NCBI GenBank assembly: GCA_964459805.1
Contig: CAYWOD010000224.1
Location: forward strand, 1 to 5,582
Direction: 5' to 3'
Source: DAOVRL01 sp964459805
GTDB lineage: Bacteria > Planctomycetota > Phycisphaerae > Sedimentisphaerales > Anaerobacaceae
DNA: 5,582 nucleotides
This document shows positions 1-5,582 of this stretch, in pieces (positions within the stretch are counted from its first letter, which is position 1; every line of letters starts with the position of its first letter). Below the pieces are notes generated by a model that was not told the origin of the DNA, searched no databases, and was given only the letters and a program-made list of their open reading frames with translations. Made by a program: the position numbers and the translations under genes.

Positions 1-1035
1 AAAGCGATTTCCGAAAAGGCCCGCAAGCTCTTCAAGGCGGCCAACTTTGCATCCTGCTTTGCGGAAAACGACTTCACCGCCCTCAAAGTCCATGTAGGCG
101 AAGCCGCCAACAACACGCACGTAAAGGCCCCATACGTCAAAGGCCTCATTGACGAGCTGCTCGCACTCAAAACAAAGCCCTTCATCACCGACACCAGCAC
201 CTTATACACCGGCCGAAGACGCAACGCCCTCGACCATACGGTTATGGCTGCCGAGCACGGCTTCTCTCTCGACGCCCTCGGCATACCGTTTATCGCACCG
301 GATGGATTGCTCGGAACCGCCGAGACCCCCGTCGAGATCAACGCCGAACTCAACAAGCAAGTCTTCATCGCCTCCGGCATCGTAAAATGCCAGTCGATCC
401 TCACCGTCGCCCACTTCACCGGACATCCCGCTGCCTGTGCCGGAGCCACCCTCAAGACCCTCGGAATGGGCTGTGCGAGCAAAAAAGGCAAGATGAAACA
501 GCACGCCGCCCTAAAGCTCAGCATCAACGATAATTGCACGCTCTGCGCCCAATGCCTCGAGCACTGCCCCGCCGACGCAATCAGCCTCGGGCGCACAAAG
601 GCACACATCGACCCCGACAAGTGCATCGGCTGCGCAGAATGTCTGGCCGTCTGCAGATTCGGCGCCGTAAAGTGCAACTGGGGCGCCGAAAGCATAGTAC
701 TGCAAAAAAGCATGGCCGAGCATGCACTCGGCGTGCTGAAAGGCAAAGCCAACAAGGCCGCATTTTTCAACTTTCTGCTGTCGATTACTAAAGATTGCGA
801 TTGCTTCAGCCACTCTGATATGCCTGCAATAGTCGATGATATCGGCATCCTTGCCTCGGCCGACCCCGTCGCTATCGACAAGGCAGCAGTGGACCTGGTC
901 GAGGACAAAGCCGGAAAAAAACTCGGCTGCTTGTTGGACAACGACGAGCTCGATCCCCGACATCAGATCGACCACGCCCAAAAAATCGGCCTCGGCTCCG
1001 CAGACTACGAACTGGCAGATGTCGGGTCGTCCTGA
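1..1035 (+). CDS. DUF362 domain protein with two 4Fe-4S clusters (5' partial)
   Basis: The reading frame is open from base 1, so the N-terminus lies outside the window; 344 residues are visible before TGA. The part from the window edge to about residue 165 resembles the DUF362 core. Residues 179-218 form a bacterial-type 2[4Fe-4S] ferredoxin module: C179, C182, C185 and C189 followed by Pro, then C208, C211, C214 and C218. After it comes the stretch CDCFSHSDMPAIVDDIG and an ASADPVAIDKAA segment, both typical of the C-terminal half of ferredoxin-containing DUF362 proteins. The family is thought to act in cytoplasmic electron transfer or redox chemistry, but its substrate is not established, so no specific reaction is assigned. 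An in-frame ATG at 244 is an internal Met, because homologous-looking sequence continues upstream of it. No gene follows it closely on the same strand. DUF362 membership is confident; the biological role is unknown. Confidence 0.9.
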   Translation, partial: KAISEKARKLFKAANFASCFAENDFTALKVHVGEAANNTHVKAPYVKGLIDELLALKTKPFITDTSTLYTGRRRNALDHTVMAAEHGFSLDALGIPFIAPDGLLGTAETPVEINAELNKQVFIASGIVKCQSILTVAHFTGHPAACAGATLKTLGMGCASKKGKMKQHAALKLSINDNCTLCAQCLEHCPADAISLGRTKAHIDPDKCIGCAECLAVCRFGAVKCNWGAESIVLQKSMAEHALGVLKGKANKAAFFNFLLSITKDCDCFSHSDMPAIVDDIGILASADPVAIDKAAVDLVEDKAGKKLGCLLDNDELDPRHQIDHAQKIGLGSADYELADVGSS

Positions 1036-1042
1036 AAAGCTC

Positions 1043-1083
1043 GTAGTCATTTGACTATCCGCCCTCACAGTCGAAACTTTTTT
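1043..1083 (+). terminator. Weak candidate terminator after the DUF362 gene
   Basis: Eight bases past the DUF362 stop is a small perfect stem, TAGTC (1044-1048) and GACTA (1053-1057) around a 4-base loop, extendable by one G-T pair. An alternative stem pairs GACT (1053-1056) with AGTC (1069-1072). A run of six T residues lies at 1078-1083, five bases past the alternative stem. The stems are short and the T run is not directly attached, so this is a weak intrinsic terminator at best. Confidence 0.25.
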
Positions 1084-1149
1084 ATGGTAAATCGCAAGAA
1101 TTAACTTGATCTTCGACAAGCCGTTTCAGATTATGATCCAGTGAGTTGG

Positions 1150-1176
1150 CAGAGGCGCCCCGTATTTCGCCCTCTG
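1150..1176. other. Intergenic stem-loop
   Basis: CAGAGGCG (1150-1157) pairs with CGCCCTCTG (1168-1176), giving eight base pairs with one bulged C (1170) and a 10-base loop. No T tract follows, so it does not look like an intrinsic terminator. It lies in the gap between the DUF362 gene and the regulator; its role, if any, is unknown. Confidence 0.3.
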
Positions 1177-1213
1177 GGTCGATAACGCAGAATTAGTTGT
1201 ATCTTTTGAATAA

Positions 1214-1249
1214 TTTGTCTTTACAAACGACAAAATACTTGGCAGTATT
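1214..1249 (+). promoter_or_regulatory. Putative promoter/operator region with two dyads
   Basis: Two adjacent inverted repeats lie just upstream of the regulator in an AT-rich stretch. The first is TTTGTC (1214-1219) and GACAAA (1229-1234) with a 9-base spacer. The second is a perfect 6+6 dyad, AATACT (1234-1239) and AGTATT (1244-1249), around TGGC, ending 45 bases before the chosen ATG. A -35-like TTTACA (1220-1225) sits inside the first dyad, but no good -10 hexamer stands at standard spacing (CAGTAT at 1243-1248 is poor). Family knowledge: S24/LexA-type and XRE repressors commonly bind dyads overlapping their own promoter. Inference: this is an autoregulatory operator. Neither the promoter nor the binding has been shown. 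Confidence 0.4.
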
Positions 1250-1294
1250 AGGGAATGTCAAAACAGGAACACTTGATTTGTGCGAGGATTTGCG

Positions 1295-2290
1295 ATGTCA
1301 TTAGGCCAGATAATAAGGAAAAGACGTGAGGAGCTGAAGTTCACCCTTGATGAGGTCAGCGCCCGGACACCACGGGTCTCCAAGCGGTATCTATCCAGCA
1401 TAGAGGCTGGCAAGGTCAAGAAACGCCCTTCTGACAGCTTCCTGACAAAGCTTGAGAAGATACTTAAATTTGAACCCGGCCGGCTCTGTGACATGGCACA
1501 TAATAAACCTGTTCCGGCATTAGGACAAATTATCAGAAAAAGACGCAAGGCGCTTAGCCTGACGCTGGATAAAGTCGTCGCCCGGATAGGCTTTTCCAAG
1601 CCGTATCTCTCCACTATTGAAACCGGCAGGGTTAAAAATCCTCCCAGCGACGAGTTGCTTACCAGGCTCGAGAAGGTCCTCCAGTTCGATTCCGGCCAGC
1701 TCCTGCGCATCGCGCACTTCGAGCGCATGCCCTCCGACATCCGCCAGGAGTACGAATCCGCCGAGACCGAAAACCAGAAGCTCCGCCGGGTCATACAGGA
1801 GCTCGCCCGCAAGAAGACCGGCACGAAAAACCTCAAGAAGCTCCTGGCCAAGAGCAAACTCAAGGTCAAGCACACCGGCCCGCCAATCTCCGCCGGCAAG
1901 CCCGTGCCCGTAATTAACAAGGTCGCCGCCGGATACCCTACCGACTTCAACGACCTCGACTACCCGGTCGGCGTCGCCGACGATTACATCCGCTGTCCCG
2001 ACCTCCACGACCCCAACGCCTTCGCCGTCCGTGTCGTCGGCGATTCCATGGAGCCTAAGTTCCACGAGGGCGACATCGTCGTCTTCTCACCCGCAGCCGA
2101 TGTCAACAACGGCGACGACTGCTTCGTCCGCTTCGCCACACCGCACGAAACAACCTTCAAACGAGTATTCTTCGAGCCGAAAAACAAAATCCGCCTCCAG
2201 CCCAGAAACGAAAAATACTCCCCAATACTAATAGGCGGAAAACGAATCAACGGAATCTACCGCGCCCTAATAAAATACGAAAGACTCTGA
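1295..2290 (+). CDS. LexA-like regulator: tandem XRE HTH domains plus S24 peptidase domain
   Basis: Predicted 331-residue cytoplasmic transcriptional regulator. The ATG at 1295 is chosen because GAGG (1284-1287) lies seven bases before it and the protein then begins directly with the first helix-turn-helix; an in-frame GTG at 1280 would add five residues and has a poorer ribosome site. Residues 3-69 and 76-141 are two XRE/Cro-type HTH domains that are close copies of each other, about 40 of 66 aligned residues identical. Residues about 150-190 are charged and probably form a helical linker. The C-terminal half is an S24/LexA peptidase domain: an Ala-Gly cleavage site in KVAAGYP (Ala212-Gly213), catalytic Ser251 in VVGDSMEP and catalytic Lys289 in TTFKRV. 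The 38-residue Ser-Lys gap is close to that of LexA, so self-cleavage looks intact. By analogy it would repress target genes and be inactivated by cleavage, for example after DNA damage; targets are unknown. It does not have LexA's winged-helix N-terminus. Third-position GC is lower before about base 1640 than after it, suggesting separate histories for the two halves. Confidence 0.9.
   Translation: MSLGQIIRKRREELKFTLDEVSARTPRVSKRYLSSIEAGKVKKRPSDSFLTKLEKILKFEPGRLCDMAHNKPVPALGQIIRKRRKALSLTLDKVVARIGFSKPYLSTIETGRVKNPPSDELLTRLEKVLQFDSGQLLRIAHFERMPSDIRQEYESAETENQKLRRVIQELARKKTGTKNLKKLLAKSKLKVKHTGPPISAGKPVPVINKVAAGYPTDFNDLDYPVGVADDYIRCPDLHDPNAFAVRVVGDSMEPKFHEGDIVVFSPAADVNNGDDCFVRFATPHETTFKRVFFEPKNKIRLQPRNEKYSPILIGGKRINGIYRALIKYERL
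1301..1501 (+). repeat. First copy of the internal HTH duplication
   Basis: Encodes 67 residues starting LGQIIRKRREEL and ending in MAH. It aligns with the copy at 1520-1717 with a single one-codon indel, and the first nine residues are identical. The DNA of the two copies has diverged at many silent positions, so the duplication is not recent. Confidence 0.85.
1520..1717 (+). repeat. Second copy of the internal HTH duplication
   Basis: Encodes 66 residues starting LGQIIRKRRKAL and ending in IAH, separated from the first copy by only six codons. Conserved landmarks in both copies are the TLD, YLS, IE.G.VK, PSD and LEK motifs. Changes such as KRYLSSIE versus KPYLSTIE near the expected recognition helix suggest that the two domains may read slightly different half-sites. 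Confidence 0.85.
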
Positions 2291-2316
2291 CCTCCTGCCG
2301 CGTTATCGAAAACGGC

Positions 2317-4476
2317 CTACTCAATCACAAACCACGTCACGCCCCGTGCTTCCACAATCACGGAAACTGCCACATTGTACCCACGGTCGAGTTCATACTT
2401 CCTCGACCTGCCCTCCCGCTCGCGAATACGAGCCGTTTTGGTCAGACCGGTATAATACAGAGGCAGCTTCAGTTTCTTCTCAACCTTGCGGCTGAGTGGA
2501 TTGTAAACCATCGCCAGGCCTTTGTGCTTCAACTCCGGATTGACATGCAAAATACAATCAATATCTCGTCCATCCGCCCGTCGAACGTGGATAATATCTG
2601 AATCAAGTATCGCGCGGTACTTCTTATAAAACTCCACCCACTTCTTCACGATCGCCTTGGTCTGGTCCGTGTCATACAGCCGCGGCCCGCGATAGCACGC
2701 CTGAACCCCCGCGCCGAAGTTCTGTGCGAGATGCGCCTCGTATGCGTCAAGATGCTCACTTAGCGGCTCTAATGTCGCCGCCGCACCTCCGCCGTGATAC
2801 TGGACCAACGGCACGAACATCCATCCCATGCTCGGCGTCTTGGTCCATGTGCCGTCGAATATATTTTGCCTGCCGTGAATAATCTGCTGTTCTCTGGGCA
2901 GCGACCAGTTTGTTTCGCGATAGCCCATCGCGCACTTCGTCGATCCCGCCAGATAATAGAAATCCGGAACGTTCAGATATATCCCGCGTCCCCGGCACCA
3001 CTTATAGAAATCGCTGATCACCTTCCACTGCGCCCACTGCGAATCCTCATACCCGCGATGTCCCGGATGGCTCGTCGATGCACACGTATCTCCGGGATAC
3101 GACCCATCGTGCTCCAGCAAATCGAATCCCGTCTTCTCAAAAAATGCGTACAGCTTGCGAAAGTACTCTTGCCCCCATTTACTCCCGATACAAGGCGCAT
3201 TGCCGAACTTCGCCCCGCCGGGCCTGCCCGTGGCCTTGTCGATAACATCATGCTCGTTGCTGATCCGCCTGCTCGAAAGCAGAGAATACCCCCCTATCTC
3301 AATCCCCTTGCTGTGCGCATAGTCGGCCAATTCTTTCATCTGTGCAAGATACTGAGGGTCCTCGTTCTCGATATTGAACCCGCTGCCGAACGTTAGAATG
3401 ACCATCTCGAACCCAACCTCCGCGCACTGGTCGATTGCCAGCCGAACCGACTTCGGGTCCGCTCGCCGAACGTGCATCATAATCGGATTTTCCGTCACCC
3501 AAGGCGCAATCGTCCGGTACATCCGACGCACGCTAAGCCCCTTCCTCTCCCGCTCGGTGCTGTCAAAGACCAATTCAAACGTCCGAAACGATTCAAACAT
3601 CCCGCCCGGCTCAATATCCTGGTCCGGCCCAACCGGCGGCCGAGATTCGAGTAGGCACGGATTCTCCCGCGGATAGCTCACCTGCGTCATGTACTGCGGG
3701 TCTTTCTCCCAGTGCGTCGTCTGATTCGCAACGTATGCATTCATCCCCGCAAAGCTATAGTCACTCTCAACGTGGATATTCGGCACATTCCACTTCTCGT
3801 AATTCTCGACGTGCGACTCATATTCCACCAGCGCCAATATCTCGCTGGTGTAGCTGTTCAGCCGCACACTGCTTTCCGATCCGTTATGCACACTCAACCA
3901 CTTGCACAACAGCGGGATGCCCTCATACATTTCGTAGTGCACCGAAAGCCTCAGCCTCTTGAGCTTGCCGGCGGGCGGTTTGAAATGCAGACTCAACGAT
4001 GCCCCGGCCGGCGGCCACGCTGTATCCGCACAGTAGCGCTTCCGGCGCCAGGCAAAACGCTCCTTCGTCTCGCCGATTTCGTAACCGGCAAATTGAAACG
4101 CCTCGGGATTGCTCCTGAGCGAATCCAGCCACTCACTCAGCAGATACGCATGGTCCGGCTGCCCTTGTAGCCCCCCGACATCGAACCTCACCCCGTCGAT
4201 CTCCAGCCGTGCCTCGGGCTTGACCGCGCGCAGCATCGATTCACCCGTCATCAAATTGTCGTAGCCCACCGTCGCCGCGTTGGGCCTCAGCCGAAACGTC
4301 CGCCTGATAAGGGCGTTGTCCATCACAACTTCCTCGCCGTCGGCACGCTCAACCACCCTCACCGGCTCGGTGACTCCCGTCACAAGCCAGTCCCCATCCG
4401 CCCTTGCACATCCCGCTGCCGCCACCGCACACAAAAACGCAACACTCCCAATAAATAGCTCTTTCGTCTTAATCAT
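2317..4476 (-). CDS. Secreted glycoside hydrolase, alpha-galactosidase-like
   Basis: A 719-residue protein ending in TAG. Residues 1-27 are an export signal: a KTK start, a hydrophobic core, then AVAAAGCARA. The cysteine at 23 could be a lipobox Cys, so the product is either a lipoprotein or a cleaved periplasmic/extracellular protein. Residues about 30-320 look like the N-terminal beta-sandwich of clan GH-D (GH36-like) enzymes, and 325-620 like a TIM barrel. GFDLLEHDGSYPGD (450-463) matches the barrel strand that carries the nucleophile in this clan, making Asp457 the likely nucleophile; Asp541 in IFDGTW or Glu521 could be the acid/base. Residues 625-719 resemble a C-terminal beta domain. 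Expected role: release of alpha-linked galactose or a related sugar from plant or algal polysaccharide; exact family and substrate are not certain. The start has a weak GGTGG ribosome site (complement of 4481-4485), and a -10-like TATTAT (complement of 4491-4496) lies very close upstream. It runs convergently into the regulator gene, and comF lies upstream on the same strand. Confidence 0.75.
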   Translation of the reverse strand: MIKTKELFIGSVAFLCAVAAAGCARADGDWLVTGVTEPVRVVERADGEEVVMDNALIRRTFRLRPNAATVGYDNLMTGESMLRAVKPEARLEIDGVRFDVGGLQGQPDHAYLLSEWLDSLRSNPEAFQFAGYEIGETKERFAWRRKRYCADTAWPPAGASLSLHFKPPAGKLKRLRLSVHYEMYEGIPLLCKWLSVHNGSESSVRLNSYTSEILALVEYESHVENYEKWNVPNIHVESDYSFAGMNAYVANQTTHWEKDPQYMTQVSYPRENPCLLESRPPVGPDQDIEPGGMFESFRTFELVFDSTERERKGLSVRRMYRTIAPWVTENPIMMHVRRADPKSVRLAIDQCAEVGFEMVILTFGSGFNIENEDPQYLAQMKELADYAHSKGIEIGGYSLLSSRRISNEHDVIDKATGRPGGAKFGNAPCIGSKWGQEYFRKLYAFFEKTGFDLLEHDGSYPGDTCASTSHPGHRGYEDSQWAQWKVISDFYKWCRGRGIYLNVPDFYYLAGSTKCAMGYRETNWSLPREQQIIHGRQNIFDGTWTKTPSMGWMFVPLVQYHGGGAAATLEPLSEHLDAYEAHLAQNFGAGVQACYRGPRLYDTDQTKAIVKKWVEFYKKYRAILDSDIIHVRRADGRDIDCILHVNPELKHKGLAMVYNPLSRKVEKKLKLPLYYTGLTKTARIREREGRSRKYELDRGYNVAVSVIVEARGVTWFVIE

Positions 4477-4508
4477 ATCGCCACCGTCACATAATATCGT
4501 TTAGCCAT

Positions 4509-4521
4509 CGTCGGCACGACG
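4509..4521. other. Small hairpin between comF and the hydrolase
   Basis: CGTCG (4509-4513) and CGACG (4517-4521) form a tight GC-rich stem with a 3-base loop, extendable by T4508-A4522. It lies in the 75-base gap between the comF stop and the hydrolase start. No T run follows on the transcribed (-) strand, so it is not a convincing terminator, and read-through from comF remains possible. Confidence 0.25.
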
Positions 4522-4551
4522 ACGCACCAGAACAACTTTCCCAGCACATCC

Positions 4552-5373
4552 CTATCCAACATTCTGTCCCGCCACGCTCAGAACCAGTGCGAAGACTTTC
4601 GACGCCCCGGCCTCTTTGAGCGTCTTGGCGCACTCATTGAGCGTTGCGCCGGTCGTCTTGATATCATCGACAAGGCAAATCGTACGCCCGGCGAAATTGT
4701 GTCCCTTCCGCACCGCAAACGCCCCTTCAACATTCTTCGCACGTTGGGCCGGGCTTTTCATCATCGGCTGAAATTTCGTACGCCGAATCCGAACGAGGTC
4801 CGTGCTGATTTTAGCTTTTTTGTGCCTCAACCTCTTCGCCAATACCAAAGATTGATTATACCCGCGAGCCAGTCGTCGCGACCAGTGCAGCGGCACAGGT
4901 ACGAAAACCTCTATCCCGCGGCAAAAGCCCCCGCCCTGAAGCGCCGAATTGCCCAAGAACCCAAGAACCGAATCCAGCTCCGTCCTGCCCCTCTTGAAAG
5001 CAATTATCATTTCCTTCAGGCTCCGCCCGTACACGCCCGCCCGCGCTATCCGCTCGAAATGAAATCCCCTGCCCTGGCAATCCCCACACGCCCCGCCAAC
5101 CAGCCCGAATTTGCTCGCATCACGCCCGCACCGCCCGCAATAATCACCACCCGTGCAGCCCAAAAGCTCGTCCCAGCACCTCCTGCACAGGCTCTTGTCC
5201 GTCTCGCAGATACTCTCAGCGCAGTTGATGCACACCGCAGGCCAAAGCAGTTGATTCAAACCCTGCAAAGCAAACGTAACGCCTTCTCTGATTGTTCCTT
5301 TCGGTTTCGCGCTATCCACACCCGCAATTATACGGCCTTCGCCCCCCGATACAAACACCAATTCCCAGGTCAC
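4552..5373 (-). CDS. comF: ComF family phosphoribosyltransferase-like protein
   Basis: Predicted 273-residue cytoplasmic protein of the ComF/GntX family, linked to natural DNA uptake in some bacteria but of unclear biochemical role. The N-terminal part carries four zinc-finger-like Cys pairs: C48/C51, C63/C66, C79/C82 and C96/C99. Then come the family blocks VPVPLHWSRRLARGYNQS (158-175), a QPMMKSPAQRAKNVEGAF stretch (202-219), and the phosphoribosyl-pyrophosphate binding loop CLVDDIKTTGATL (233-245). All expected motifs are present, so the gene looks intact. The start is uncertain. The first in-frame codon is a GTG at 5373 with no clear ribosome site. The protein is somewhat longer than the usual 220-250 residues, and family similarity seems to begin near residue 35, so a later start (GTG at 5319, about 255 residues, or a TTG near residue 37 preceded by AGAAGG) is plausible. 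It ends 75 bases upstream of the hydrolase start; co-transcription is possible but not shown. Confidence 0.92.
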   Translation of the reverse strand: MTWELVFVSGGEGRIIAGVDSAKPKGTIREGVTFALQGLNQLLWPAVCINCAESICETDKSLCRRCWDELLGCTGGDYCGRCGRDASKFGLVGGACGDCQGRGFHFERIARAGVYGRSLKEMIIAFKRGRTELDSVLGFLGNSALQGGGFCRGIEVFVPVPLHWSRRLARGYNQSLVLAKRLRHKKAKISTDLVRIRRTKFQPMMKSPAQRAKNVEGAFAVRKGHNFAGRTICLVDDIKTTGATLNECAKTLKEAGASKVFALVLSVAGQNVG

Positions 5374-5410
5374 ATCAAATGGGTGTGGCCGAATCTTCCG
5401 GCACGCCCGA

Positions 5411-5443
5411 AGGCTCCGGTTTCATAGCCTATCTGTGGAGCCT
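5411..5443. repeat. 7-bp inverted repeat AGGCTCC / GGAGCCT
   Basis: AGGCTCC (5411-5417) and GGAGCCT (5437-5443) are perfect complements with a 19-base loop. The loop and right arm overlap two direct copies of AGCCTAT (5426-5432 and 5439-5445). It lies just upstream of comF, so on the - strand it could sit in its leader or promoter region. Confidence 0.4.
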
Positions 5444-5469
5444 ATGCCCGTAGAGGCGGGTATCTGTGG
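5430..5469 (+). repeat. Direct repeat TATCTGTGG flanking a small hairpin
   Basis: TATCTGTGG occurs at 5430-5438 and again at 5461-5469, exactly 31 bases apart. Between and touching the second copy is a stem of ATGCCCG (5444-5450) with CGGGTAT (5457-5463), seven pairs with one G-T, and a 6-base loop. A nine-base exact repeat at this spacing beside a hairpin is unlikely to be coding remnant and fits a regulatory or repeat element. Confidence 0.45.
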
Positions 5470-5481
5470 TTCTAACCGGAC

Positions 5482-5496
5482 TTTTGCAAAATTGCA
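5482..5496. promoter_or_regulatory. Overlapping palindromes, operator-like
   Basis: TTTTGCAAAA (5482-5491) is a perfect 10-base palindrome, and overlapping it TGCAAAATTGCA (5485-5496) is a dyad with 5-base arms around AA. Such short symmetric AT-rich sites are typical of homodimeric repressor operators, but no cognate protein is identified. The site also lies in the loop of the CTAACC/GGTTAG pairing described nearby. Confidence 0.3.
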
Positions 5497-5557
5497 GGTT
5501 AGGCCTATATTGTTGAAGAAAATCCTCTTTATGATTTTCTTCAATAATTACCTAACC
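5497..5557. repeat. 61-base imperfect inverted repeat with long stem
   Basis: The outer arms are GGTTAGG (5497-5503) and CCTAACC (5551-5557), perfect complements. Inside them, 5509-5524 pairs with 5533-5548 to give a 16-pair stem with a single G-T pair and an 8-base loop (5525-5532); an asymmetric internal loop (5 and 2 bases) separates inner and outer stems. No T run follows on either strand. A third element copy, CTAACC (5472-5477), can pair with GGTTAG (5497-5502) instead. It could be a MITE-like element, a dispersed palindromic repeat, a structured RNA or a terminator for a gene beyond the window. Confidence 0.65.
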
Positions 5558-5582
5558 ACTTATGGCACAATACATTGCTGTT

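Noticed and set aside
511..1119. A 202-codon open frame on the - strand opposite the DUF362 gene
   Set aside because: It lies antisense to a gene with clear ferredoxin motifs, has a Cys/Ala/Val-rich composition typical of a reverse shadow, and shows no recognisable domain.
2291..2316. Bidirectional terminator between the convergent regulator and hydrolase genes
   Set aside because: Only 26 bases separate the stops, with no stable hairpin and no T run on either strand.
2794..3396. A 200-codon open frame on the + strand within the hydrolase gene
   Set aside because: It is a shadow of the well-supported glycoside hydrolase on the opposite strand, with no domain of its own.
4699..5427. A 242-codon open frame on the + strand across comF
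   Set aside because: It is antisense to comF, Pro/Arg/Ala-rich, without recognisable domains, and is explained by the codon bias of the real gene.
5498..5556. Integron attC-like core sites (GTTAGGC and ACCTAAC)
   Set aside because: Both heptamers fit the GTTRRRY and RYYYAAC consensus, but they occur in the wrong order for a single attC site. The pairing with the upstream CTAACC copy would be too short and that copy fails the consensus at its first base. No cassette or integrase is visible.
5563..5578. Possible sigma-54 promoter (TGGCAC ... TTGC)
   Set aside because: The GG and GC elements are separated by 11 bases rather than the strict 10 needed, and the sequence ends before a downstream gene can be seen.
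1..5582. CRISPR array, tRNA or rRNA genes
   Set aside because: No regularly spaced identical repeats, no cloverleaf-like segment and no rRNA-like conserved stretch were seen on either strand.

Overview
This 5.6 kb window contains four protein-coding genes. Two are on the + strand: a DUF362-type iron-sulfur protein cut off at its 5' end, and a LexA-like regulator with a doubled DNA-binding domain. Two are on the - strand: a ComF-family phosphoribosyltransferase and, downstream of it, a large secreted glycoside hydrolase. The DNA is moderately GC-rich with mostly C- or G-ending codons. A ferredoxin-type DUF362 protein together with a large exported alpha-galactosidase-like enzyme suggests a polysaccharide-degrading bacterium, possibly anaerobic, of the Planctomycetota (Phycisphaerae-like) or a related PVC lineage. 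That placement is inferred from gene content and style only; no rRNA or other marker is present.

Layout: 1-1035 (+) is the DUF362 ferredoxin gene. A 259-base spacer (1036-1294) follows, with small hairpins near the DUF362 stop and an operator-like pair of dyads just before the regulator. The regulator (1295-2290, +) has two tandem XRE-type helix-turn-helix domains and an S24 self-cleaving domain. It runs tail-to-tail, 26 bases apart, into the glycoside hydrolase gene (2317-4476, -). Upstream of that, 75 bases away on the same strand, is comF (4552 to about 5373, -). The last 209 bases hold no gene but are dense in inverted and direct repeats, including a 61-base imperfect inverted repeat with a 16-pair core stem.

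The genes do not form an obvious pathway. comF and the hydrolase could be co-transcribed, but their functions are unrelated and the 75-base gap leaves this open. The regulator appears to be a stand-alone gene with its own upstream dyads, which suggests autoregulation. The two points most worth following up are the tandem-HTH LexA-like regulator, with an intact self-cleavage apparatus and a composition break, and the right-end repeat cluster, where three copies of a CTAACC/GGTTAG element can form mutually exclusive stems.
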